From: an uncultured Thiodictyon sp.
GTDB taxonomy: Bacteria > Pseudomonadota > Gammaproteobacteria > Chromatiales > Chromatiaceae
DNA length: 62,840 nt
Assembly (NCBI GenBank): GCA_903837595.1
Contig: CAILVI010000533.1
Coordinates: 1 to 62,840 of the forward strand
Direction: 5' to 3'
A program made the position numbers and the translations under genes. The notes below the pieces were generated by a model. The model was given only the letters and a program-made list of their open reading frames with translations. It had not been told where the DNA came from and did no database searches. Of this stretch, positions 9,838-19,411 are shown in pieces (the first letter of the stretch is position 1; each line of letters starts with the position of its first letter).

Positions 9838-11424
9838 ATGATCCCGAGACGTTTCGGACTCCTCCCCCTCTGCGCGGCCATCTCGCTGACCGTTGCCGCG
9901 CTCGCGCCCGACGCCTGGAAAGTGGCCGAGGCCGGACCCTCTGCCCGCGGCGCGGAGCAGGGTGTGCCCGGTCACTTCACCTTTGCCTCCGTGGTGCGCC
10001 GCGCCGGCGAACTGGCGGCCTCGCCCTATCAGCCGGATCAGGCCGCGCTGCCGGCGTTTTTTGCCGGTCTGGACTATGACCAGTACCGCGATATCCGTTT
10101 TCGCCGCGATCAGGCCATCTGGCGGGCTGACTCACTGCCGTTCAATGTCGAGCTCTTCCCGCGCGGGTTCCTGCACAAGGACCGGGTCATGATCAACCTG
10201 ATCGAGGGCGGGAAGGCCGTGCCAGTGCCCTTTAAGAGCAGCCTCTATAACTATGGCAAGAACGATGTCCCGGCAGACCTGGCGGATACTCCGGAGGACC
10301 TGGGATTCGCCGGGCTGCGGTTGCTCTACCCGCTCAATCGCGACGATGTCTTCGATGAGTTGGCGGTCTTTCTGGGCGCGAGTTATTTTCGCGCGGTGCC
10401 CCAGGGTCTGAACTATGGGATCAGCGCGCGCGGCTTGGCCATCGATACTGGCCTGAAAAGCAAGGAGGAGTTCCCGATCTTCCGGGAGTTCTGGCTGGAG
10501 AAGCCGGACCGGGATGCCACCTCCATCACCATCTACGCCTTGTTGGACAGTCCCAGCGTGGCCGGCGCCTATCGGTTTCTGATCACCCCGGGGCTGGAGA
10601 CGGTCATTGATGTGAAGGCGCAACTGTTCTTCCGGGAGCGGGTCAAGAAGCTCGGCCTGGCCCCCCTGACCAGCATGTTCTTTCATGCCGAGGACACGGA
10701 TCGCTTTATGGACGATTTCCGTCCGGAGGTCCATGACTCCGACGGGTTGCTCATCGAGACCGGCACCGGCGAGCGCATCTGGCGTCCCTTGGTCAATCCG
10801 AAGGGATTGCGCATCAGTGACTTCCATGCCGACAGCCCGCGCGCCTTCGGGGTGCTGCAACGCGACCGCGACTTCACCAGCTATCAGGACTTGGAGGCCC
10901 AGTACCAGAAGCGGCCGAGTGCGCTGGTGGAGCCGCTCGGCGACTGGGGCAAGGGCGTGGTTGAGGTGGTGGAGATCCCGAGCGACTCTGAGCGTTATGA
11001 CAACATCGCCGCCTTCTGGGTGCCGGAGCGTGCACCGGCGGTCGGCAAGCCGTTCGAGTATAACTATCGCCTGCGCCTGGCGGCCGATCCGGAGGCGAAA
11101 TTGACCGGCGGGCGGACCCTGTCGACGCGTATCGGCGGCGCCGGCACGGCCGCGCTGGACTCCAGCAAGCGCAAGTTTGTGGTCGATTTTGGGGGTCCGA
11201 ACCTGGCCGGTCTGCCCACCGATACGCCGGTGGAGGCCGCGGTCACCGCATCCTCCGGGACCTTGTCCAAGGCCGTCGTTCAGCCCAATCCGGAGACCAA
11301 GGGTTGGCGCCTCTTTTTTGAACTGACCCCCGAGGGGACTGGCCCGGTGGACCTGCGCGCCTATTTGCGCAACGGTAACGATGTGTTGAGTGAGACCTGG
11401 AGCTTCCAATGGATTCGCGAGTGA
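9838..11424 (+). CDS. opgG: periplasmic glucan biosynthesis protein OpgG
   Basis: Periplasmic protein needed to make the branched osmoregulated periplasmic glucans whose backbone is built by OpgH. The signal peptide covers about residues 1-30. The family body begins FTFASVVRRAGELA and includes YDQYRDIRFR, LFPRGFL and SSLYNYGKN; 528 residues, standard length. Its stop codon overlaps the next start in TGATG, so opgG and the split opgH are likely translationally coupled. Confidence 0.95.
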   Translation: MIPRRFGLLPLCAAISLTVAALAPDAWKVAEAGPSARGAEQGVPGHFTFASVVRRAGELAASPYQPDQAALPAFFAGLDYDQYRDIRFRRDQAIWRADSLPFNVELFPRGFLHKDRVMINLIEGGKAVPVPFKSSLYNYGKNDVPADLADTPEDLGFAGLRLLYPLNRDDVFDELAVFLGASYFRAVPQGLNYGISARGLAIDTGLKSKEEFPIFREFWLEKPDRDATSITIYALLDSPSVAGAYRFLITPGLETVIDVKAQLFFRERVKKLGLAPLTSMFFHAEDTDRFMDDFRPEVHDSDGLLIETGTGERIWRPLVNPKGLRISDFHADSPRAFGVLQRDRDFTSYQDLEAQYQKRPSALVEPLGDWGKGVVEVVEIPSDSERYDNIAAFWVPERAPAVGKPFEYNYRLRLAADPEAKLTGGRTLSTRIGGAGTAALDSSKRKFVVDFGGPNLAGLPTDTPVEAAVTASSGTLSKAVVQPNPETKGWRLFFELTPEGTGPVDLRAYLRNGNDVLSETWSFQWIRE

Positions 11425-11951
11425 TGGGGGCGGCGTCCGCGACCGGCGGCGAGCTGTGGGAGGGCGTGGCCGGGCGGGTGACCGACTATCTGCGCGCCCT
11501 CGGGGTCGAGGACCCGCTGCACCTGGAGCGGTTGGCCGCGCGCATTCGCCAGCGCCTGGAGACGCGCGCCGCCACCACGACGCTGGAAGACCCGGTGGAG
11601 GCCGCCATTGAGGAGACCTATGCCCTGCTTGATGCCTGGCTGTGCGCGGAGTTGGGGATCGAGGGGGATCGCGACGCCCTGTTCACGGCCCGCGCGGCCG
11701 TCTTGAGCGGTGCGGTGCCGCATTGGGCGGCGCGTTTTGCCGGGGTCTCCGGGGAGTCGCGCGCCGCGGCGATCCAGGCCGCCGGCGTCCGGGCGATTCC
11801 CGACTACGCACCCTTGCCCATGGTGCCGAACACGATCGATCTGTTCTGGCGCCGCGTGGGTCATGCCATCGCTGCGGCCCTGCGGCACCTGCTCGGCTTG
11901 TTGCCGGCCGATGCCCCGCCCGCCCATCCGCACCGGGGACACCCGCAATGA
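11424..11951 (+). CDS. stand-alone N-terminal module of OpgH
   Basis: 175 residues from ATG 11424 (TGATG overlap with opgG; an alternative ATG at 11409 lies within opgG). Its last third, with IPDYAPLPMVPNTIDLFWRR, lines up with the cytoplasmic segment just before the first membrane helix of Escherichia coli OpgH (SSMFPDPWRTNPVGRFWDR). No transmembrane helix. Its stop overlaps the ATG of the catalytic opgH gene (ATGA at 11948-11951). I infer that it is the OpgH N-terminal cytoplasmic region encoded as a separate polypeptide. The first 110 residues are not recognisable. Confidence 0.7.
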   Translation: MGAASATGGELWEGVAGRVTDYLRALGVEDPLHLERLAARIRQRLETRAATTTLEDPVEAAIEETYALLDAWLCAELGIEGDRDALFTARAAVLSGAVPHWAARFAGVSGESRAAAIQAAGVRAIPDYAPLPMVPNTIDLFWRRVGHAIAAALRHLLGLLPADAPPAHPHRGHPQ

Positions 11952-14053
11952 GCAGTGAAGCCCTGACGGGAGTGCGCGGGCATCAGTTACGCCGCATCCT
12001 CTTTTTCTCGCTCGTGCTGCTCACCACGCTCGGTGCGCTGAGCCTGTTGAGCGTGGCCTTCCAGGATGGGGGGACCCAGCCGCTCGAGCTCGTCATGCTC
12101 ATCCTGTATGCGATCCTGACCCTCTGGATCAGTGCCTCCTTCTGGACCGCCACCATCGGGTTCGCCATCCTCCTGACCGGGCGTGACCGCTATGCCATCG
12201 CCACCGCGGATACGCGCGGCGCGGCCAAGGACGCACCCAGCGGTCCGTTCAAGACCGCGCTTGTGATGCCGGTCTACAACGAGGACCCGGTGCGGGTCTT
12301 CGCCGGGCTGCGGGCCGTCTGGCAGTCACTGGTGGAAACCGGCCAGCACGAGGGTTTTGAGGTCTTCGTGGTGAGCGACACCCGTGATCCGGACATCTGG
12401 GTGCAGGAAGAACTGCTGTGGCGCCGTTGGGCGCTGGAACTCGGTGCGCCGGCACGGATTTTCTACCGCAACCGGGTGGAGAACACCAGCCGCAAGAGTG
12501 GCAATATCGAGGATTTCTGCCGCCACTGGGGCGGGCGCTACCGCTACATGATCGTGCTTGATGCCGACAGCATCATGTCCGGGGAAACGCTGGTGGAGAT
12601 GGTCGCGCGAATGGAGCGCAACCCTGGCGTGGCCCTGATCCAGGTGCCCCCGGTACCGGTGAACCGCGCCTCGTTCTTCGCGCGGATGATCCAATTCGCC
12701 GGCAGCCTCTACGGGCGGATGTTCACGGCGGGGCTGTCTTATTGGCAACTCGGTACCAGCAATTTCTGGGGCCATAATGCCATCATCCGGATCAAGCCCT
12801 TCACGGCGCATTGCGGACTACCCAAACTGCCGGGCCGTGAGCCATTTGGCGGCGACATCCTGAGTCATGACTTCGTGGAGGCGGCCCTGTTGCGCCGTGC
12901 CGGTTGGGGCGTCTGGCTGGCCTATGACTTGGGTGGCAGCTATGAAGAGATCCCGCCCACCCTGATCGACTATGCCAAGCGTGACCGCCGTTGGTGTCAG
13001 GGCAACCTCCAGCACTCGCGCCTGGTCTTGGCGCGGGGGTTCAAGCCCATCAATCGGCTTCATTTTGCCATGGGCGTGATGTCCTATATGGCGTCCCCCC
13101 TATGGCTGATCTTTCTGGTGGTCACCGGTATTGCCGCCTATTTCCAGAGTCTGGCGCACCCCGTCTATTTCTTCGGCGACAACTTTCTGCCGGTCTGGCC
13201 CGAGACCTTTACGGTGGAGATGACCACCGTCTTGTGGGTCACGCTCGCCATGCTCTTCCTGCCCAAGCTCCTGGCCCTGGTCCTGCTGGCCGCCAAGCGC
13301 AACCTGCGTCCGCAATTCGGCGGCCTGTTGCGTGCGTCCTTCAGTGTCCTGCTGGAGAGCCTGTTCTCGGTGCTGCTGGCCCCGGTGCTGATGCTGTTCC
13401 AAAGCAAATTCGTGGCCGCCATCCTGTTGCGCCAGAACGTCGGTTGGCCGGCCCAGCAACGCGGTGACCACCAGACCGGATTCGCGGAGGCGTTCGGCAC
13501 CCATCTCACACACACCCTGATCGCCGTGGTGGTCGGGTTTCTCAGCTATCGCTACGTGCCGGCGTTCTTCTGGTGGTTCACGCCCGTGCTCGCGGGTCTG
13601 GCACTTGCGATCCCGGTGTCGATGCTCACCAGTCGGGTATGGCTCGGTCAGTTCGCCCGCCGCGCTGGCATCTTCCTGACCCCGGAGGAGACGACGCAGC
13701 CACGGGTGCTGCAATTGCTGGAGGAGAACCTGGCGGCCGCCGAAGCGCCGGTCTGCCATTCGGCCACCGGGGGCGATCTGTGGTATCAGGCGGTGGTCGA
13801 TCCCTGTGCCTATTCCTTGCACACCTCGCTCTTGCCGGATGAGATGCCCAACCGTCGCCGCCGTCACTACCTGGAGGGCCTGATCTTTCAGCTCCAGGAC
13901 GACGGTGTGCATACGCTTAAGGCGTCCGAAAAGCGTGCACTGGTGTCCCATCGCGATGGGCTCTATGATCTGCACACGCTGCTTTGGGCGGGGCTGCGCT
14001 CGCCCGGTAGCGGTCGGACGCCGCCGGCTCCAGTGCCGAGTGAGGGGGGCTGA
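11948..14053 (+). CDS. opgH: glucan glucosyltransferase OpgH, catalytic and membrane part
   Basis: Inner-membrane GT2 glucosyltransferase polymerising glucose from UDP-glucose for periplasmic glucans. 701 residues from ATG 11948, against about 850 for E. coli OpgH; the missing N terminus corresponds to the preceding gene. Two helices (about 15-40 and 45-75), then the GT2 domain with VMPVYNEDPVRVFAGL, VLDADSIMSG (DxD), HDFVEAAL and the RRWCQGNL (Q/RxxRW-type) motif, followed by about six C-terminal helices. An in-frame-looking extension back to 11642 is in the wrong frame for the N-terminal module and is not used. Confidence 0.94.
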   Translation: MSSEALTGVRGHQLRRILFFSLVLLTTLGALSLLSVAFQDGGTQPLELVMLILYAILTLWISASFWTATIGFAILLTGRDRYAIATADTRGAAKDAPSGPFKTALVMPVYNEDPVRVFAGLRAVWQSLVETGQHEGFEVFVVSDTRDPDIWVQEELLWRRWALELGAPARIFYRNRVENTSRKSGNIEDFCRHWGGRYRYMIVLDADSIMSGETLVEMVARMERNPGVALIQVPPVPVNRASFFARMIQFAGSLYGRMFTAGLSYWQLGTSNFWGHNAIIRIKPFTAHCGLPKLPGREPFGGDILSHDFVEAALLRRAGWGVWLAYDLGGSYEEIPPTLIDYAKRDRRWCQGNLQHSRLVLARGFKPINRLHFAMGVMSYMASPLWLIFLVVTGIAAYFQSLAHPVYFFGDNFLPVWPETFTVEMTTVLWVTLAMLFLPKLLALVLLAAKRNLRPQFGGLLRASFSVLLESLFSVLLAPVLMLFQSKFVAAILLRQNVGWPAQQRGDHQTGFAEAFGTHLTHTLIAVVVGFLSYRYVPAFFWWFTPVLAGLALAIPVSMLTSRVWLGQFARRAGIFLTPEETTQPRVLQLLEENLAAAEAPVCHSATGGDLWYQAVVDPCAYSLHTSLLPDEMPNRRRRHYLEGLIFQLQDDGVHTLKASEKRALVSHRDGLYDLHTLLWAGLRSPGSGRTPPAPVPSEGG

Positions 14054-14172
14054 AGTGGGGGCGGCGGCCGGCCTCGGCGATCATAGTTGGCGCCGGGTGC
14101 CCTATTGTATGCGGCGGCCCAGACCCCATCTTGAGGGGCCATCTCTCACTCACTTAGCGACAGGCGAACGCA

Positions 14173-14787
14173 ATGGAAGTTCTGGAAACCCACGAAAAGA
14201 TTCACGAGGCCGGTCATGGTCACGGCCATCATGCGGAACATGGCGGTCCGACCGCCAGCACCAAACACATTGCCGTGCTCATCAGCTTGCTGGCGGCCTT
14301 GCTGGCCATCACCGAAACGGCCGGCAAGAGTGCCCAGAATAGCTCGGTGATCGCCAACATCGAAGCGGCCAATCTGTGGAGCTTCTTTCAGGCCAAGTCG
14401 ATTCGGATGACCGTCATGCAGGCGCAGGCCGATGGGCTGGCACTCAGTCCGTTCCCGGCCGGCTCGGAGCAGGCCCAAGCGGTCGATAAGCAAATCCAGA
14501 AATGGAAGGCCACCGCGGCCCGTTATGACTCGGAGCCCGAGACCGGTGAAGGTCGCAAGGAACTGTCGCAAAAGGCTAAAATCGCGGAGCAAAAACGCGA
14601 TAAGGCGCTGGCTGCCTACCATATGTTTGAGTATGGTGCCGCTGCGCTGCAATTGGCCATCGTTTTATCATCCGCGGCAGTCGTGACCGGGGCCATGCTC
14701 CTGGCCTGGATGTCCGGCGGCCTGGGTCTCATCGGCGCCGGCTTCGGTTTGCTGGGGTGGTTTGGTCCGACCTTGCTGCATCTATAG
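14173..14787 (+). CDS. DUF4337-type membrane protein
   Basis: 204 residues. N-terminal His-rich stretch (HEAGHGHGHHAEHGG, residues 12-26), one helix at about 31-50 (IAVLISLLAALLAITETAG), a soluble Lys/Gln-rich coiled-coil central part, and two C-terminal helices at about 155-200 with a Gly-rich turn. This layout fits the DUF4337 family of uncharacterised inner-membrane proteins; the His run could bind metal. Function unknown. Monocistronic by its spacing. Confidence 0.7.
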   Translation: MEVLETHEKIHEAGHGHGHHAEHGGPTASTKHIAVLISLLAALLAITETAGKSAQNSSVIANIEAANLWSFFQAKSIRMTVMQAQADGLALSPFPAGSEQAQAVDKQIQKWKATAARYDSEPETGEGRKELSQKAKIAEQKRDKALAAYHMFEYGAAALQLAIVLSSAAVVTGAMLLAWMSGGLGLIGAGFGLLGWFGPTLLHL

Positions 14788-14864
14788 CAGGTGCCCGCTG
14801 ACTGCCGAATGGTACCGGTGCGTGGTAGAGCGTAACTGCGTTTTACCCTAAATCCGGCAATTGC

Positions 14865-14984
14865 TCACACAGAGACACAAAGGAAAACAGATCATTGGAT
14901 GCGTTGGGCCGATCGCCGCGCGGGTGATCTCGTCGATCAATAGATCGCGCTGAAAATCTTTGTGATCTTTGTGTCTCCGTGTGA
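14865..14984. repeat. interrupted inverted repeat
   Basis: TCACACAGAGACACAAAG (14865-14882) is matched at 17 of 18 positions by the reverse complement at 14967-14984 (CTTTGTGTCTCCGTGTGA), with 84 nt between. Such CACAGAGACACAAAG arms are common as dispersed elements in proteobacterial spacers. The surrounding gap 14788-15106 holds no other feature I can support. Confidence 0.65.
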
Positions 14985-15106
14985 ACTGCTCCTTTTAGCT
15001 TTACCGCATGCGTAGGTCACCCTTCAGGGCGACCTGCATCGGCTCGCGAGCCGCGTGCCGATCGTGTGATGATGAGGTGCACATGGCGAGTCGGCGAGTC
15101 GGCGGG

Positions 15107-15313
15107 TTAGCGGCCCGAGCGGACTCCCCCATCGCCCTTGTACGGAGGTTCGTTGCGACGCCAGATCCGTTCCCCGGACGCCTCCTGACGGTGTCGTGCA
15201 TCGTCCGTTAACCGTCGCAGGTCCCCGTCAAAGGATTCGACGATTTTCTCGCGAATGCGGTGCAGGTCAGAAATGATCGTGTCCGCCGACGATTCATTCA
15301 ATGTCTTCTTCAT
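15107..15313 (-). CDS. small partner protein of a PIN-domain gene (antitoxin-like)
   Basis: 68 residues from ATG 15313, which overlaps the end of the PIN gene. The segment SDLHRIREKIVESFDGDL followed by ARHRQEASG resembles the short proteins usually encoded directly after this PIN subfamily. Charged, soluble, without a DNA-binding motif I can recognise. Probably the antitoxin or a cofactor of the neighbouring PIN protein; the pair looks decayed. Confidence 0.55.
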   Translation of the reverse strand: MKKTLNESSADTIISDLHRIREKIVESFDGDLRRLTDDARHRQEASGERIWRRNEPPYKGDGGVRSGR

Positions 15314-15674
15314 CGTCCAGCATCTCCTCCGGAGTACAAACGGTTGGCAGCGGGTAGCCCAAGTCTTGGAGTACATCGCGGACTCGGGGCAAGAGCCGGG
15401 CATTGGCAATGTGCGAGCAGTTCCAGGTCAGGAAGTAGTCAAGGCCATGAAACGCAGAGGCGCAAATGTGCAGGGCATCCAGTCGGGCGTTCGGTGGCAG
15501 CACCGCGCTGGAAAGCAATCGACTCGCGAGTTCGGGTATTTCGGCGGGAAGGTCTAAGAGTGGGATGCCATGCAGGTTAGCCAGCCGAGCGGCGGCGAGT
15601 TCTGCATTGCCTTGGGCGGCCTCATCGAGGACATACTGTGAAGTGATGAGTTGATAGTTGCCGCGGTTCGACAC
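15294..15674 (-). pseudogene. N-terminally truncated PIN-domain toxin
   Basis: 126 residues from a GTG. The part NYQLITSQYVLDEAAQGN, the RLDALHICASAFHGLDY segment with its metal-binding Asp, LLTWN-like FLTWNCSHIANA and the end TVCTPEEML match the C-terminal two thirds of a PIN-domain (VapC-like RNase) subfamily. The family's first 40-45 residues, which hold the first catalytic Asp, are missing; upstream sequence in all frames lacks them. A nuclease without this Asp should be inactive, hence the pseudogene call. Confidence 0.6.
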
Positions 15675-16076
15675 TGCCTCGCTTGTTCTTGAGTGTCCCT
15701 GAGCCCTTCTTGGCGTTTATGCGCGTCGGTGTTCCAGGTTATGGAAGCTTTCGGGCTTGGCGCAACGCTGTATGTGTGGGCGACCAAGTGCAAGAGTGTG
15801 GCGGTGAGTGCCATGGACATCGGGCGCCTACGACTTATCAGGACGAGGGCCAGGAAACGCCGGGTGCCTGGATTCCTGGGTGCCGGGCTGAATCTTATCA
15901 GGTTCTTGTCATCGCCGGTGGGTGCGGCGCATCTTCCGCGGAAGCCGCCCTGACGGCCTGGCTTCCGGTGTTCGGCGGTCGGTCCGGGTATCTTTGCGTG
16001 CCCGTGATCGTAATCCCGGCCATCGGTGCATGGGGCGCGGAGCGCCTGACACAGGTCTGGCACTGCTGGAACGGTG
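15675..16076. other. 402-bp gap with no recognisable gene
   Basis: Frames crossing it (including long ones on both strands) encode no family I recognise. It separates the decayed PIN pair from the truncated ATPase operon and contains a dispersed repeat at 16033-16080. I found no remnant of an ATPase B or D subunit here. Confidence 0.5.

Positions 16077-16080
<4 letters not shown>
16033..16080 (-). repeat. 48-nt double-hairpin repeat at the end of atpA
   Basis: Plus-strand GGGCGCGGAGCGCC, TGACACAGG and ending GGTGTCAC align with the copy at 46947-46994. The stop codon of atpA lies within the outer arm. The inner palindrome is degenerate. Confidence 0.65.
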
Positions 16081-17891
<1,811 letters not shown>

Positions 17892-17896
17892 TTAGG

Positions 17897-18541
17897 TCAT
17901 CCGCCGAACAGGCTGGCGGTGTCGAGTCCGCCGGGCAGCAGGTGTTCCAGGATCACCTGTTGGATGCGTGCGCGCAGACGCTCCAGGCGGCCCTCGAAGG
18001 TCTGGTCGACGCGGATGCGTCCGTCCGTGCTCACCAGCAGACAGCCGCCAAGGGTCTCGATGGGGGACTCGGCCAGCGTCGCGGTCTGTCCCTTGGGCAG
18101 ACTTTCGAGCACGCTGTCCCAGCGGGCGAACAGACGTTGGTGGTCGCGGGTGTTGGTGGCGACCTCAAGTGTGTCGCGCTCGATCTGACCGGCGGCCTGC
18201 GCAATGATGGCCAGGAGCCAGTGGATGTAGACCGGCTCGTCCTGCATGAAGGTCCGCATTCGCTCGGTGAGGCGCTGTTCTACGTCCTGCACCAGGTTCC
18301 AGCGCAAGAGGTCGAGCTGGCTCTGCATCTTCAGTTCACTGGCCTGGACGCGCTGGCGGAAGTTGCGCTCGGCCTGGGTGCGGGCGCTGGCCTCTTCGCG
18401 CGCCTCGCGCAGGCGCAGCCGTTCCGCGGCCTCCCGCAGGATGCCGTCGCGCCCGCGGTTGGCGCGTTCGCGCAATTCATCGGCCAAGCGTTCCGCCCGG
18501 CTCAGGATGGCCGCTTCGAGTTCCTGTACCTGGTTCATCAT
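17897..18541 (-). CDS. atpE: A/V-type ATPase subunit E (peripheral stalk)
   Basis: 214 residues. A long charged helix (about 1-95: QELEAAILSRAERLADELRERANRG onward) is followed by a mixed C-terminal domain with GGCLLVSTDGRIRVDQTFEGRLERLR, the usual E-subunit ending. It would form the stator stalk linking the A/B head to subunit I. Start overlaps the end of the F gene; 5 bp before atpA. Confidence 0.85.
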   Translation of the reverse strand: MMNQVQELEAAILSRAERLADELRERANRGRDGILREAAERLRLREAREEASARTQAERNFRQRVQASELKMQSQLDLLRWNLVQDVEQRLTERMRTFMQDEPVYIHWLLAIIAQAAGQIERDTLEVATNTRDHQRLFARWDSVLESLPKGQTATLAESPIETLGGCLLVSTDGRIRVDQTFEGRLERLRARIQQVILEHLLPGGLDTASLFGG

Positions 18542-18912
18542 GTTGCACCTGCGCCATGGTCGGACGCACCGGGTGGCAGCGTGCCGGCGCCGAACAGTGC
18601 AGTGAGACGGTCCGCCACCTCGCTGGCCAGGACCGTGGGGGAGTTCAGCGGCGGGACCGAGACCACCACGATGCGCCCGCCCTCGCGGCGCACCTGCCGT
18701 AGGTTGGGGCAGTCCGCGCGCATGATCCGGTCGTCTACGATCACGAAGGCCTTCTCGCGGTTGCGCGAGAGGTCCCGGAACACCAGGTCCGCCGCCTCGG
18801 GGGTCGGGTCGGGGATGCTCTCGAAGCCGATCAGCCGGAAGCCGTCCGCCAGGCTTGCATCGCCTAAGAACAGCATCCGGGTCGGGTGGGCCGCTTCGTG
18901 TTCAGTGGTCAT
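18538..18912 (-). CDS. atpF: A/V-type ATPase subunit F
   Basis: 124 residues. MLFLGDASLADGFRLIGFE near the start and FVIVDDRIMRADCPNLRQV in the middle match the Rossmann-like subunit F of the central stalk. The C terminus is Pro/Gly-rich and variable. Placed between K and E, ATG overlapping neither K but sharing TGATG-type coupling with E. Confidence 0.8.
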   Translation of the reverse strand: MTTEHEAAHPTRMLFLGDASLADGFRLIGFESIPDPTPEAADLVFRDLSRNREKAFVIVDDRIMRADCPNLRQVRREGGRIVVVSVPPLNSPTVLASEVADRLTALFGAGTLPPGASDHGAGAT

Positions 18913-18925
18913 GGCGGGGTCGGCG

Positions 18926-19378
18926 TCAGATCTTGTTGAGCAAGAGGATCGAGATGACCAGTCCGTAGATGGCGATCCCCTCGGCCAGGCCCAGATAGAT
19001 CAGTGTGCGGCCCAGCGTCTCCGGTTTCTCTGTAATGGCGGCGAGCGACGCCGCACCGATGGGGCCGACGGCGATGCCGGCCCCGATGGTGGAGAGTCCC
19101 GTGGGGATGCCGGCGCCGATGATGGCGAGCCCCCGGCCGGTGGAGATCTCCGCCAGGCCCCCGGCCGCCGCTACCGTTTCGGGCGCGGCCAGCGCGTCAC
19201 TGATGCCGAGCAGCAACAGCCCGAGTTGGGCGATCACAAAGGCGACGAGTTGGGTCCCCAGGGCGGGCCGGTACCAGGGGCGCAGCCGCTTGCTCAAGCC
19301 CGGGCGCAGCTCCACCAGGATGCCGCAGAGGATCAGGCCGAGAATGGCGATGGACATGAGTGCGACGAGCAGGTACAT
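18926..19378 (-). CDS. atpK: A/V-type ATPase proteolipid subunit K
   Basis: 150 residues with four hydrophobic helices: about 1-22, 45-65 (LVAFVIAQLGLLLLG), 85-110 (LAIIGAGIPTGLSTIGAGIAVGP) and 125-148. A helical carboxylate for ion binding is expected; AITEKPETLGRTLIYLGLAEGIAIYG contains the conserved Glu (GLAEGIAI). No clear Na+-site signature beyond the Glu. Forms the rotor ring of the membrane Vo sector. Confidence 0.9.
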   Translation of the reverse strand: MYLLVALMSIAILGLILCGILVELRPGLSKRLRPWYRPALGTQLVAFVIAQLGLLLLGISDALAAPETVAAAGGLAEISTGRGLAIIGAGIPTGLSTIGAGIAVGPIGAASLAAITEKPETLGRTLIYLGLAEGIAIYGLVISILLLNKI

Positions 19379-19411
19379 CGGGTATTCCTCGTTTCAGTCT
19401 GGATTCAAAGT

